This document shows, piece by piece, positions 42,065-52,127 of a stretch of 64,000 nucleotides of DNA (position 1 is the first letter of the stretch; the number at the start of each line of letters is the position of its first letter). Where the stretch lies: assembly GCF_017565645.3 (NCBI RefSeq), contig NZ_CP086136.1, positions 2,122,001 through 2,186,000 on the forward strand, read 5' to 3'. The stretch is from Bradyrhizobium barranii subsp. barranii (lineage in GTDB: Bacteria > Pseudomonadota > Alphaproteobacteria > Rhizobiales > Xanthobacteraceae). The notes under the pieces are model-generated. The model was not told the DNA's origin, made no database searches, and saw only the letters and a list, made by a program, of their open reading frames with translations. Position numbers and translations under genes: made by a program.

Positions 42065-43084
42065 TCACTGGCTGCCTTTTTCCAGGTGTCCACCGAACTC
42101 GTAGCGCATCGCCGAAAGCAGCTTGTTCTGGAAATCGGCTTCGCCGCGAGAACTGAAGCGCTCGTAAAGCGCCGTCGTCAGCACCGGAGCGGGGACTGCC
42201 TCGTCGATCGCTGCTGCGATGGTCCAGCGTCCTTCGCCGGAGTCGGATACGCGCCCTGCGAATTTGGAAAGCGCTGGATCTTCCAGCAACGCCGTTGCTG
42301 TCAAGTCGAGAAGCCACGAGGCAACCACGCTGCCGCGCCGCCACACTTCTGCGATCTCGGGCAGATTCAGGTCATACTGGTAGTGCTCGGGAATGCGAAG
42401 CGGCGTTGTTTCGGCGTCCGATGCGTGCGTCTGCTTGCCAATGTTCGCCGCGCGCAGGATACCAAGCCCCTCGGCATACGCCGCCATCAGCCCGTACTCG
42501 ATACCGTTATGGACCATCTTGACGAAATGACCGGCTCCGTTCTGCCCGCTGTGGAGGTAGCCATGCTCGGAGGTGCCGCCGGCGGCGCGCTCTCGTCCCG
42601 GCGTGCGTGGGATTTCGCCGACACCCGGAGCAAGGGTCTTGAAGACCGAATCCAGCCGCTGCACTGCCTGGTCAGGGCCACCGATCATCATGCAGTAGCC
42701 GCGCTCAAGACCCCACACACCGCCGCTGGTACCGACATCTACATAATTGATGCCCTTCTGCGCCAGTTCCTTGGAACGCCTGATGTCATCGATGTAGTAG
42801 GAGTTGCCGCCGTCGATCAGCGTGTCGCCGGCTTCAATCAGCGGCAGCAGATCGCCGATCGATTTATCCACGACGGCCGCGGGAACCATCAACCAGATCG
42901 CGCGCGGCTTTTCGAGCTTCTTCACGAAATCCGAGAGCGAGGAGCTTCCCGTCGCGTTGTCTTTCACCAGTTCCGCAACGGCGTTCGGCGACATGTCGAA
43001 GACGACACATTGGTGACCATGCCGGACAAGTCTTCGCACCATATTGGCGCCCATTCGGCCGAGGCCGATCATTCCGAGTTGCAT
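42065..43084 (-). CDS. gnd: 6-phosphogluconate dehydrogenase, short (YqeC/GndA-like) form
   Basis: A 339-residue decarboxylating dehydrogenase that yields ribulose 5-phosphate. The Rossmann motif is [39 protein letters not shown] and [20 protein letters not shown] carry the substrate Ser/Asn and the G-T-S-G-G loop, and [19 protein letters not shown] carries the catalytic Lys and Asn. The ~340-residue length and sequence match the NAD+-preferring bacterial group rather than the 470-residue NADP+ enzyme; coenzyme preference is inferred. It lies 77 bases after pgi and 9 before zwf. Confidence 0.94.
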   Translation of the reverse strand: MQLGMIGLGRMGANMVRRLVRHGHQCVVFDMSPNAVAELVKDNATGSSSLSDFVKKLEKPRAIWLMVPAAVVDKSIGDLLPLIEAGDTLIDGGNSYYIDDIRRSKELAQKGINYVDVGTSGGVWGLERGYCMMIGGPDQAVQRLDSVFKTLAPGVGEIPRTPGRERAAGGTSEHGYLHSGQNGAGHFVKMVHNGIEYGLMAAYAEGLGILRAANIGKQTHASDAETTPLRIPEHYQYDLNLPEIAEVWRRGSVVASWLLDLTATALLEDPALSKFAGRVSDSGEGRWTIAAAIDEAVPAPVLTTALYERFSSRGEADFQNKLLSAMRYEFGGHLEKGSQ

Positions 43085-43161
43085 GAGTGGCTCCTGTTTT
43101 TTGCTGCGGCGTTATTATCTCTCCCCCGTGCGCTGTTAACGTGGCGTGTCGAGATCAGTGT

Positions 43162-44807
43162 CTAGTGCAACTTGTCCCTGAATGCGCGATGTCTGCGGAT
43201 CAACGCATTGGTCGAGCTGTCATGGCCGAATTTGGGTTCGGCTTCGCTGGTGAGTTCCGGAATGATGCGCTGCGCCAGCACCTTGCCGAGTTCGACGCCC
43301 CATTGGTCGAATGAATCGACTTGCCAAATTGCACCCTGAGTGAAGACGTTGTGCTCGTACAGTGCGACGAGTTTGCCGAGCGCCGCGGGTGTCAGCTGTT
43401 CCAGCAGTATCGTATTGGACGGTCGGTTTCCCTCGAACACGCGATGTGGAACGAGCCAATCGGCAGATCCCTCTGCCCTTACTTCGTCACGTGTCTTGCC
43501 GAATGCGAGCGCTTCGCCCTGCGCGAAGACGTTGGCGAGCAACATGTCGTGTCGCTCTCCAAGTTGGTTGAGGGTCGTGTGAAAGGCAATGAAGTCGCAG
43601 GGAATGAGGCGGGTGCCCTGGTGAATGAGTTGGTAGAACGAATGTTGACCGTTGGTCCCGGGCTCACCCCAATAAATCGGACCCGTGTCGTAGCTGAGAG
43701 GATGACCCTCGAGCGTGACGTGCTTGCCGTTGCTCTCCATCGCAACTGTTGGAGATAAGCAGGGAACCGTTTCAGGTATTGCTCGTAAGGCAACACCGCT
43801 ACGGTCTGCGCGCCGAAGAAATTATTATTCCAGATGGCAAGCAGCCCCATTAGTACCGGCAGGTTGCGCTCGAACGGCGCGGTGTGGAAATGCTCGTCTA
43901 TTTCATGGAAACCGCCGAGCATGGCGCGAAAGTTGTCGGGACCGATGGCAAGCATCGTCGAAAGTCCGATCGCCGAATCCATGGAGTATCGACCACCAAC
44001 CCAGTCCCAGAAGCCAAACATGCTGGAGGTGTCGATGCCGAACTTCGTCACTTCCTTCGCGTTTGTCGACACCGCAACGAAATGCTTCGCGACCGACTCC
44101 TCGTCGCCCCCAAGCCCCGCGAGCGACCAGCTGCGCGCGCTCCTGGCGTTGGTCATGGTCTCAAGGGTTGTGAAGGTTTTGGAAGAGATAATGAACAGCG
44201 TCTCCGCTGGATCGAGATCGCGGACCGCTTCCGCAAAATCGGTGCCGTCCACGTTGGAGACGAACCGGAACGTCATGGCGCGGTCGCTGTAATGCTTGAG
44301 CGCCTCGTAGGCCATCACCGGCCCCAGATCGGAGCCGCCGATGCCGATGCTGACGATGTTGCGGATTGGCTTCCCGGTGTGGCCGCGCCACGCACCGCCG
44401 CTTACGCGATTGGAAAAATCGGCCATGCGGTCGAGCACCGAATGGACCTGGGGCACAACGTCCTCGCCATCGACCGGGATCGATTGCCCCTTCGGCGCGC
44501 GGAGCGCGACGTGCAGGACGGGCCGCTTTTCGGAAACGTTGATCCTCTCGCCTGCGAACATCGCATCGATCCGCGCGCGGAGCCCGGACTGTTGGGCCAG
44601 TTGCAACAGCAGAGCCAGCGTTTCGTCGGTAATCCGGTTCTTCGAATAGTCGAGATAGAGTCCCGCTGCTTCGACCGTCAAGCGCTCGCCGCGTTTGGGG
44701 TCTTGAGCAAAGAGCTCGCGCAGATGCAAGCGGTCGATCTTCCGAAAATGGGCGGACAGGGCCTGCCAGGCAGGAAGCTCGGTGACCGTATTCGTGGCCG
44801 TTGCCAT
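43162..44807 (-). pseudogene. pgi: Glucose-6-phosphate isomerase, frameshifted
   Basis: A phosphoglucose isomerase interconverting glucose 6-phosphate and fructose 6-phosphate. The first frame covers about 356 codons with [20 protein letters not shown] and the second family block. It then shifts after FPAYLQQL into nonsense. The correct continuation [35 protein letters not shown] (active-site Glu and His of P-G-T-N-G-Q-H) and [11 protein letters not shown] is in another frame to 43162. One base is missing near 43743, where TTG-xCG-ATG is expected. The joined gene is about 549 codons, the usual length. Because it sits in an intact operon, a sequence error is quite possible. Confidence 0.88.
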
Positions 44808-44820
44808 TCATCGCTCCTGT

Positions 44821-45528
44821 CTAACGCGCCATCGCGGCTTGTGCAGTTTGTTTGCGCGAGCGAGTGATCTTTCCCTTTGGCGCACCGTCCCACAGCTGGA
44901 ATCCACCCTTGAATGCGTTGGCATTGTCGCCAAGCCGGCATAATGGCGGCAGTGTTTTCAATAGTTTGGCGTTGCCGCCGCCCAGCACGACGTCCTCCGG
45001 TTGGAGTGCCGCAACCAGATATTCAACGACATCTTCGACGTGCTTCCGCCATGCTTTCTTGCCAAGTTCCTCCAGCGCGTGCGCGCCGACATAGTCCTCA
45101 TAGATCCCCTTCTTGTACGGTAAGTGTCCAAGCTCCATCGGCTGCACGATGCCATCGACGATCATCGCCGAGCCGAGTCCCGTCCCTAGCCCGAGAAACA
45201 ACATTTTGCCGCTCTGGTAGCTGCCGAGTGCCTGCATCGCCGCATCGTTGATGACTTTCGTCGGTAGATTGAATGCCGCAGCGAAGTCGAAGCCCGTCCA
45301 GCCTTTTCCCAGATTGTGAGGCTCCGCCATAGGACGGTCATGCACGACCGGGCCCGGATAGCCAATCGAGATCAGGTCATATTCCCAGCCATCGGCCAGC
45401 TTTTTGACGCTCGATACCAACTGCCGGGCTGTCATAGTCGACCCGGAGTCAATTTCTCGCTTCACTTTTTCGCCGGAGGCAAGGATCTTGACGTGGGTGC
45501 CGCCCACGTCAATGACCAGTATGTTCAT
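44821..45528 (-). CDS. ppgK: Polyphosphate glucokinase (ROK family)
   Basis: A 235-residue sugar kinase that transfers phosphate to glucose, in this family from polyphosphate and often also ATP. The N-terminus MNILVIDVGGTHVKIL is the ROK/actin-fold phosphate-1 motif. SIGYPGPVVHDRPMAEPHNL, GWTGFDFAAAFNLPTKVINDA (catalytic Asp in N-D-A) and LGLGTGLGSAMIVDG follow, as in PPGK proteins. The start is taken at 45528 rather than the longer upstream frame, matching the family N-terminus. It lies 25 bases after tal and 13 before pgi. In the operon it would phosphorylate glucose freed by the glucosidases and pass it to pgi or zwf. Confidence 0.92.
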   Translation of the reverse strand: MNILVIDVGGTHVKILASGEKVKREIDSGSTMTARQLVSSVKKLADGWEYDLISIGYPGPVVHDRPMAEPHNLGKGWTGFDFAAAFNLPTKVINDAAMQALGSYQSGKMLFLGLGTGLGSAMIVDGIVQPMELGHLPYKKGIYEDYVGAHALEELGKKAWRKHVEDVVEYLVAALQPEDVVLGGGNAKLLKTLPPLCRLGDNANAFKGGFQLWDGAPKGKITRSRKQTAQAAMAR

Positions 45529-45553
45529 GGAAGACCTTTGTCCCGCTTGGAAT

Positions 45554-46639
45554 TTAGCTTGCCTTCTTGAGTACCTCGGTCTTGGCGGAGATGACACTCA
45601 TCAACTCGTTCCAGGATTTGACAAACGATTTGGCGCCCTCATCCTGCAATGTCGCTGCTAGCGCTTCGATGTCGACGCCGGCCTTCGCGAATTGCGAGAG
45701 TGCCTCTTCGGAATCGCCGCCATCGGACGGCAAAATCTCTCCAATCTCGCCGTGATCGGCCAGGGCCTTCACCGTACCTTCCGGCATGGTGTTCACCGTG
45801 AGCGGCGCCGCCAGCGCCTTGACGTACAAAACATCAGACGCTGCCGGATCCTTGGTTCCTGTGCTCGCCCATAACAGGCGTTGTGGCCGCCCACCCTCGT
45901 TGTAGATGCGCCGCGAACGAGCCGAGGAGAACAACTCGCAAGCCGACTTGTAGGTTCGTTTCGCGATTGCAATACCGAGCTGATTGCGCAATTGCGCGGG
46001 CACTTGGTTCACTACGGCGGCATCCCAGCGGCTGACGAAGACCGACGCAACGGATCCAACATTTGGAGTTAGACCGGCTGCGATCCGCCGCTCGACGCCG
46101 CGCAGATATGCCTCGGCGGCAGCGAGATAGTGCTCCCGGCTGAACAATAGCGTCACATTCACGGGCACGCCGGCAAAGATCGTTTCTTCGATGGCGGGCA
46201 ATCCTTCTCGTGTACCGGGTATCTTGATGAAGAGATTGGGGCGTTTCGCCTGGGCATGCAGTTCCTTGGCCGCCGCGATTGTGCTGGCCGTGTCATGCGC
46301 GAGAAGGGGCGAGACCTCGAGCGAGACCCACCCGTCTACACCGTTGGTGCGGTCCCAAATCGGACGGAACAGGTCTGCTGCCTGGGCTAGATCGTCGATT
46401 GCGAGTTCGAAGAATAACGTCTCGCCCGACTTTCCCTCCGAGAGCTTGCTGCGGATAGCTGAATCATAGTGAGAGCTGTTCTTGATCGCATGGTCGAAGA
46501 TTGTGGGGTTAGATGTGAGTCCCGTCAGCGACAAGTCGGTGATGTAGCGCCTCAACGTGCCGCTGTTCAGCAGGTCGCGGGTGATGTTGTCGAGCCAAAC
46601 GCTCTGTCCGAGTTCGTGGAGTTTTTGCGTTCCCTTCAT
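45554..46639 (-). CDS. tal: Transaldolase
   Basis: A 361-residue class I aldolase-fold enzyme of the non-oxidative pentose phosphate pathway that transfers a dihydroxyacetone unit. Recognisable blocks are WLDNITRDLLNSGTLRRYI, GLTSNPTIFDHAI, VSLEVSPLLAHDTASTI and RPNLFIKIPGTREGLPAIEE, with the Schiff-base Lys in I-K-I-P. GVPVNVTLLFSREHY and the S-T-x-x-K-x-P region (WASTGTKDPAASD) follow. Length and features fit the long Actinobacteria/alphaproteobacteria type. GGAGGTGAAG precedes the ATG at 46639. It lies 4 bases after the HAD gene and 25 before ppgK. Confidence 0.94.
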   Translation of the reverse strand: MKGTQKLHELGQSVWLDNITRDLLNSGTLRRYITDLSLTGLTSNPTIFDHAIKNSSHYDSAIRSKLSEGKSGETLFFELAIDDLAQAADLFRPIWDRTNGVDGWVSLEVSPLLAHDTASTIAAAKELHAQAKRPNLFIKIPGTREGLPAIEETIFAGVPVNVTLLFSREHYLAAAEAYLRGVERRIAAGLTPNVGSVASVFVSRWDAAVVNQVPAQLRNQLGIAIAKRTYKSACELFSSARSRRIYNEGGRPQRLLWASTGTKDPAASDVLYVKALAAPLTVNTMPEGTVKALADHGEIGEILPSDGGDSEEALSQFAKAGVDIEALAATLQDEGAKSFVKSWNELMSVISAKTEVLKKAS

Positions 46640-46643
46640 CGCT

Positions 46644-47336
46644 TCACCTCCGCATGGCTTCGAGTCGTGGGGCGGCCGCAAGCAGACGTCCCAGATCACA
46701 ATCGAGCAGATCTCCGATCCGGTCCACCGTCACGTCGGGTGTGGCGAAGGAGGCGAGGGCGTTCGCGTCATGCGCATATTGTCCTTGTCGGGGAAGGACG
46801 GTGGTGACGCGGTTGCCCCAAGCCTCTTTGACCGCGGCAAGGATTCGCGGCTTGTCATCAACCAGAACGTAGTGCAGCGCCGGATAGCGAGCCTCGACAT
46901 CATCGAGCGCGAGTTCCTTGTGGATGTAGATCAGCACGTGTGAGTTGACTGCCTCCAAAAGTCCGGAGCGCTCGACTTTCCGGGGTTGAAAGACGACGTC
47001 GCCATCGGTGAGAAGGACGGTTGGGCCCCACTGACGTAGTTGTTCGAGCACATCCAGGGATCCCGGGTACAACCGATTGGCGAACGGGTAATCGACCAGG
47101 AATGACGACATGGACAATAAGTGCATGTCCTGGGGGTGTTCGATGCGGTACCGCTGGAGCGCACCGAGATAGTCTCGATAGCCCAGTTCTTCGAACAACT
47201 CCTCGAGAATTGCCCAGTACCGATCGCGACAGGGGGCTCCGAACCGGCGCTCGAGGTAGGCCTTGATATCAGCCTGGATACGATCGTTATCGAGAAGCGT
47301 ATTGTCGACATCGACCAGAAAGACGACCTGGTTCAT
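46644..47336 (-). CDS. HAD-superfamily hydrolase
   Basis: A 230-residue phosphatase-like protein. Motif I is VFLVDVDNTLLDND (nucleophile and acid Asp), motif II is TVLLTDGD, motif III includes the Lys of FQPRKVERSG, and motif IV is HYVLVDDKPRILAAV. The cap is small and helical. The substrate is unknown; within this operon it could dephosphorylate a sugar or polyol phosphate. The ATG at 47336 is chosen because it directly starts the conserved NQVVFLVD strand. It is the second gene of the operon, 4 bases before tal. Confidence 0.88.
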   Translation of the reverse strand: MNQVVFLVDVDNTLLDNDRIQADIKAYLERRFGAPCRDRYWAILEELFEELGYRDYLGALQRYRIEHPQDMHLLSMSSFLVDYPFANRLYPGSLDVLEQLRQWGPTVLLTDGDVVFQPRKVERSGLLEAVNSHVLIYIHKELALDDVEARYPALHYVLVDDKPRILAAVKEAWGNRVTTVLPRQGQYAHDANALASFATPDVTVDRIGDLLDCDLGRLLAAAPRLEAMRR

Positions 47337-47436
47337 CGGTCTTACCCTTACGCTACTCTCTGCAATATGCTCACCCTGCGCGCCTTGCACGCACGCGCAT
47401 ATTCAAGTCTATGTTACTCCGACTGGCACTTCCATC

Positions 47437-48057
47437 TCAGTGCGCGAAGGCTGGTGGGAACCGACCTTCGACGTGCCCGGTGTCATTCCACAGTCGGACC
47501 GCTGGCTCTGACTGATCGTGTTCGTACCCGAGTATGCTCAGGCTTGCAGTGTCGAGCGTAAAGAGTCGTCCGGCCTCCGCATCGAGGCCTAACCAGCGTG
47601 CTGTCAAAACTCGGAGAAAATGTCCGCTCGAAAACAATAACACGTCACCTGGGACGTTGCGAACACGCTCCACAATGCGATCAGCCCGGGCGCCGACTTG
47701 ATTCGGTGCTTCTCCTCCTGGACAGCCGTCGCGAAACAATTGCCAGCCTGGACGCTCTTCATGGATTTCCTTTGTGCGACGCCCCTCGTATTGGCCGTAA
47801 TTCCATTCCAGCAGATCGCAGTCGGGCTCCGCCTCGACTCCGAAACCAGCTAACTCCGACGTCCGGACCGCTCGCTTCAGGGGGCTTGTGAACACTTTTG
47901 CGAAAGTGAAACCCAGCAACCGCGCGCCCAAACTCTGCGCATTGAGTTCGCCGCGCTCAGTGAGAGGCAAGTCTGTGAGGCCTGTATGCTGGCCTGAGAG
48001 GCTCCACGCCGTCTCGCCATGCCTTGCGAGGCAAATGATCGGAAGGACGGCGCTCAT
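47437..48057 (-). CDS. Histidine phosphatase (phosphoglycerate-mutase-like)
   Basis: A 206-residue branch-1 histidine phosphatase. The signature is CLARHGETAWSLSGQHTGLT with the phospho-accepting His of R-H-G. FTSPLKRAVRTSELA supplies the second Arg, LLEWNYGQYEG the Glu, and LLFSSGHFLRVLTARWLGL the second catalytic His. Members include phosphoglycerate mutases, fructose-2,6-bisphosphatases and sugar-phosphate phosphatases; the specificity is not decidable here. It is the first gene of the minus-strand carbon operon, 100 bases before the HAD gene. The gene ends at 47437 without overlap. Confidence 0.9.
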   Translation of the reverse strand: MSAVLPIICLARHGETAWSLSGQHTGLTDLPLTERGELNAQSLGARLLGFTFAKVFTSPLKRAVRTSELAGFGVEAEPDCDLLEWNYGQYEGRRTKEIHEERPGWQLFRDGCPGGEAPNQVGARADRIVERVRNVPGDVLLFSSGHFLRVLTARWLGLDAEAGRLFTLDTASLSILGYEHDQSEPAVRLWNDTGHVEGRFPPAFAH

Positions 48058-48794
48058 GGTCTCGCCCCTTCAGCTTCGGCCTGCCACCGCGTGCGGTAAG
48101 AACCGAACTCGGGACACTTCGAAGGAAGGCATCTTTATCGTCAACGCCTTCAAGGTCCGTGCGCATACATGCCCACTGGTAGCGCGACTTCTTCGGAGAA
48201 GCAACGATCCCGCTCGCGTTATGACAGTTCGGCACTCGAACGGATGTGCGTCTGAAACGCTGACCTATTCGCTTAGGCATGTTCCACTATGGCGCCGGAG
48301 TTCTTTGAACCGGCCCGCCTTAGGAAGGAGCGCTGAATGCCACGGTCGGCGGAGGCGATCCGAATTCTGATTGAGATTGGCGCATACTGCGTCTGAGACG
48401 AAAGTGCGAAAGTTACTTCTAGGCAGCACTCCAGGACTTGAGCGAAACTCCTAGTTCGTCGCCGGCTCTCGCAAGAGCCTCGGCGAGCTCACGCGGGACG
48501 TGCTAGGATTGGTGGTACATCAACATCGAAACTGGCACGTTCGTGCCACGGGGCTGCCGATAATCGGGACCGGCGACCTTCGCCTGTCGAGCTATTGAAA
48601 GTGCGGAGCAGTTGATCTGGATGCAAACGACGTTCTTCGTCCATTTCAGCTGGTTCGGAAGTTAAGAAATGTTACTGGCGAGGGCCGCGCGCGAAATTGC
48701 GAGCAAAAGACGAATATCGTTGTGTCGTTTCGCTGCCTCAAGGGATTGATGATCGTGGGGCTCGATCAGCGTCGAGCGAGGAGGAGACGAGATC
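48058..48794. other. Divergent region upstream of operon and glucoamylase
   Basis: About 740 bases. It must hold promoters for the minus-strand carbon operon and the GH15 gene. A short minus-strand stretch (48422-48505) reads HVPRELAEALARAGDELGVS and then a stop; it may be a remnant of a gene, but it has an in-frame stop just upstream and no identity. Confidence 0.4.
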
Positions 48795-50108
48795 ATGGGC
48801 TACAAGCCGATCGAGTCCTACGGCGTCATCGGCGACCTGCACACCGTTGCCCTGGTTGGCATCGACGGGTCCATCGACTGGTGTTGCCTGCCGCACTTTG
48901 ACTCGCCAAGCGTTTTCGCGGCGATCCTCGACGATCAGAAAGGGGGCTCATTCCGCATCGCTAGTCTCTACGAGGCGCAGCACAAACAGATGTACATGCC
49001 TGACAGCAACGTCCTGGTGACGCGCTTTCTTAGCGACCAGGGCGTCGGTGAAGTCGTGGACTTCATGCCGGTCCAGGGCCCGTGCGAGATCAGAAAAATC
49101 CACCAGATCGTCCGAGTAGTGCGAGCGGTTCGCGGGTCTGTCCGTTTCCGCCTCGACTGCCGGCCGGCTTTCGATTTCGCCCGCCGGCCCCATCAGGTCA
49201 TCCTGGAGGGCTGGGGAGCGATCTTCGAGGCGCAAGGCATGAAAGTCTCGCTGGTCAGCCGCTTCCCGCTTGGTCGGCAAGGCGACGGCGTCGCTGCCGA
49301 GTTCGTCCTCAACCCCGGCGAGACGACCACGTTCATCCTCCGCCAGGTGGAGGAGAACGGCCACGGCAGCGTTCATGATGGGGTCCTGCTCGAGGCGCGG
49401 CTGGTCGGCACGGAGGCGCTGACGCAGACCCTGGCTTTTTGGCGGCAGTGGCTGAGGAAGTGCAGCTATTCAGGTCGCTGGCGGGAGATGGTCCACCGCT
49501 CGGCGCTGGTGTTGAAGCTGCTGACGTTCGCGCCGACCGGCGCGATCGTGGCGGCGCCGACCTGCGGGCTGCCGGAGGAGATCGGCGGGGTGCGCAACTG
49601 GGACTATCGTTATACTTGGGTGCGCGACGCCGCTTTCACCAATTACGCCTTCCTGCGCCTGGGGCTGACGTCGGAGACGGAGCAGTTCATGGCCTGGTTG
49701 GAGCAGCGGGCCGTCGAGGGCGCCCGGGGCGACCCGTTGCAGACTATGTATCGCATCGACGGTGGCCGCGAGCTGCCCGAGGAGATCCTCGACCACCTCG
49801 ATGGCTACCGCGGGTCGCGTCCAGTGCGAGTCGGTAACGCCGCTGCCGACCAGCTGCAGCTGGACATCTATGGCGAACTGATGGATGCGGTTTACCTGTA
49901 CGACAAGTACGGGACGCCGATCGCCTATGACTCCTGGCGCCACGTGCGCAAGATGCTGGACTGGGTGGCGAGCAACTGGGAGCGAGCCGACGATGGCATC
50001 TGGGAGGTGCGCGGTGGACAACAGCAGTTCGTGTACTCCAAGGTGCAGTGCTGGGTGGCGCTGATGGGTCTCGGAGCCGCACCAGGAAGAGCAAGCTACG
50101 GCATGTAG
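48795..50108 (+). pseudogene. GH15 glucoamylase-type glycoside hydrolase, 3'-truncated
   Basis: A 437-residue product of a family whose members are usually about 600 residues. The N-terminal beta-domain begins [30 protein letters not shown] (given in two parts). The catalytic barrel begins [20 protein letters not shown], then [20 protein letters not shown], the family signature. The barrel breaks after VQCWVAL, where [14 protein letters not shown] and a stop replace the expected D-R-G-x-x-L-A continuation. The C-terminal third, which holds the second catalytic Glu, is absent from any frame nearby. It is probably inactive. GAGGAGACGAG precedes the ATG. It is divergent from the carbon operon and was presumably its partner. 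Confidence 0.85.
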
Positions 50109-50141
50109 TTGTCACGTGGCGAGATCTCGGCATGTCGCCGT

Positions 50142-50157
50142 GTGACCCAAAGCGGAT
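50142..50157 (+). repeat. Dispersed GACCC-x-CGGA motif, partial copy
   Basis: GTGACCCAAAGCGGAT, a shortened relative of the copies at 15015, 22165 and 29073, lying just after the truncated GH15 gene. Confidence 0.4.
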
Positions 50158-50313
50158 CTAGCCGCCCCTACCTCATCCCGGTTAGATGAAGCGAGACGCG
50201 ACGTCTTCGGCCTCTAGGACGGGATGGCTTAAAGGATGTACCCACTATAGTTGGTTCGCTGGCCTGACGAAACAGCCTAAGATTGTATTGGATGCAGCCG
50301 AGGAGGACTTCCG

Positions 50314-51873
50314 ATGCGCAGGCAGCCTGTTCCGCTTACCCCGGGTGACCTGGTCAATCATCAATTCGGCACCGACGACAACCTGATAGGCACCCCAGGC
50401 GCACCGACCTCGTTCGGTGATGCTGGTGGCAGCATGTTCGACTTCTCGAAGGGAGGGAACGACACTTTCGATGAAATCGGACCTTCCAACTACACATTCT
50501 ATGGGGACGTGGTCGGCAGCATTTTCGATTCTGCTCAGGGCGGCGATGACATTTTTAACGGACTCACCGCGACCAGTGTCACTGCCTACGGCGACGCGGG
50601 TGCCGACATGTCGGACCAAAGTAAGGGCGGCAACGATACCTTCTTGAGTGGTACCGGCAGACAGCAAATCAATACGTTCTTCGGCGACGCTGGCGGCGCC
50701 ATGTCGGGTCATGCTCAGGGCGGCGATGACAGTTTCATAACCCAGACGGTACAGGGCGGCACCCACACCTTTTACGGTGACGCGGGCGGCGACATGTCTG
50801 GCCATAGCAAGGGCGGGGACGACAGCTTTCAGGGCTCTAGGCAGGCTGGAAACATCTTTTTTGGTGATAGCGGAAGCAACATGTCCGGTCACGCCCAGGG
50901 CGGCGATGACTCATTCACCGCCAGAACGGACTCAGGCAACACATTCTACGGGGATGCCGGCGGTGACATGACCGGCCACAGCAAAGGTGGCAACGACACC
51001 TTCAACGGGGCCTTGTTCGCAACGCAGGTGTTCTACGGTGATGCCGGAGGCAACATGTCCGGCCATGCTGAGGGAGGCGACGACCGTTTCACGGGCTCCG
51101 GTGGGGCGATCATGTCAAAGACCTTCTATGGCGATGCCGGCGGTGACATCTCCGGCTTTGCCAAGGGTGGCAACGATACTTTCATAAACGAGGGCGGCTC
51201 CACGGTGTCTTTTTACGGGGACGCCGGCGCCACAATGTCCGGCCATGCGCAAGGCGGGAACGACCTTGCGACGTTGCAGGGTACCAAGAACTTCGCCGTT
51301 GGCGATGCTGTTACGATGCTCGACGCTACCAGCGGAGGTAATGACAGTCTCAGCGGCGGCGACAGTTCGTTGACGGATGTTGTGAGCCAGCTCTATGGAG
51401 ACGCGCAAGTCATGGGCGGGGCGACCCAAGGAGGCGATGATCTTATCTTCGGGGGCCACGCCGTTGACAGCGGCCGGGTCGACAACTTCTTATGGGGCGA
51501 TGCGGCGCAAATTTCAGGTCGTGCTAAGGGCGGCAGCGATGTCCTATACGCGGGGACGGCTGGGCAAGGTTGCACAGTCAGCAATGAGATGTGGGGAGAT
51601 GGTGAACTGAGCGGTAATGCTCATGGAGGTTCCGATACGTTTGTATTCAAGGACAATGGTCTAATGACTGTTGGAGCCAACAATCTCATCCAAGATTTCA
51701 GCCAATGCCAGGATGATAGGATCGCTTTCATTGACGTTTCGGGTGTGCACTCGTTTGGTGACCTTGTCATCACCCAGAGCGGAACTAGCACCATTATCAT
51801 GGCGGGAGCTGATCAGGTAACGCTTGCAAACTTCACCGACTTGATGACGGCGAATGACTTTTTGTTTGTTTGA
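50314..51873 (+). CDS. RTX-like calcium-binding repeat protein
   Basis: A 519-residue protein built from about 14 related units, with no signal peptide. A typical unit reads FYGDAGGDMSGHSKGGDDSF, and units alternate between S-K-G-G-N-D-T-F and A-Q-G-G-D-D-S-F endings, separated by 10-25 variable residues. The G-G-[ND]-D-x-[FL] ends resemble RTX nonapeptides but are spaced singly. The last ~60 residues (LIQDFSQCQDDRIAFIDVSG onward) look like the C-terminal domain of type I secreted RTX proteins. AGGAGG lies 7 bases before the ATG. It is likely a secreted, Ca2+-folded surface or matrix protein. No type I secretion genes are nearby. Confidence 0.85.
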   Translation: MRRQPVPLTPGDLVNHQFGTDDNLIGTPGAPTSFGDAGGSMFDFSKGGNDTFDEIGPSNYTFYGDVVGSIFDSAQGGDDIFNGLTATSVTAYGDAGADMSDQSKGGNDTFLSGTGRQQINTFFGDAGGAMSGHAQGGDDSFITQTVQGGTHTFYGDAGGDMSGHSKGGDDSFQGSRQAGNIFFGDSGSNMSGHAQGGDDSFTARTDSGNTFYGDAGGDMTGHSKGGNDTFNGALFATQVFYGDAGGNMSGHAEGGDDRFTGSGGAIMSKTFYGDAGGDISGFAKGGNDTFINEGGSTVSFYGDAGATMSGHAQGGNDLATLQGTKNFAVGDAVTMLDATSGGNDSLSGGDSSLTDVVSQLYGDAQVMGGATQGGDDLIFGGHAVDSGRVDNFLWGDAAQISGRAKGGSDVLYAGTAGQGCTVSNEMWGDGELSGNAHGGSDTFVFKDNGLMTVGANNLIQDFSQCQDDRIAFIDVSGVHSFGDLVITQSGTSTIIMAGADQVTLANFTDLMTANDFLFV

Positions 51874-51914
51874 GAGCGCTCCTCTTCGTTACCATGGTCG
51901 CGATCGGCCGACGG

Positions 51915-52125
51915 CGCAAGCGGCTAGGGATGCGACAGGTCCAGCCCGTGGCCGCACCGCGTGAAGACCTTGACGACTTCGTGGGCATCTGGACCTGCGC
52001 CCGATAGCCGTCGAACTTGATTTCGTGAATCCATCGCTCGATCGCGGAGGCGAGTGCCGGCTGCACGAAACGGGAAACGGCGCCTTGATGCCATGCGCTT
52101 CCAGCTTTTTCCGTTGGAAGGCCAT
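51915..52125 (-). pseudogene. Remnant of ATP-dependent DNA ligase (LigD type)
   Basis: Across several frames the minus strand gives AHGIKAPFP, then FVQPALASAI, then ERWIHEIKFDGYRAQVQ, then VKVFTRCGHGLDLS. These match the start of the ligase domain of non-homologous-end-joining DNA ligases, including the active-site Lys of E-x-K-F-D-G-Y-R. At least two frameshifts and the loss of everything downstream show decay. Confidence 0.65.
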
Positions 52126-52127
52126 CG

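Noticed and set aside
48422..48505. Minus-strand short frame reading HVPRELAEALARAGDELG.
   Set aside because: An in-frame stop lies just upstream and no family could be named; mentioned only in the intergenic entry.
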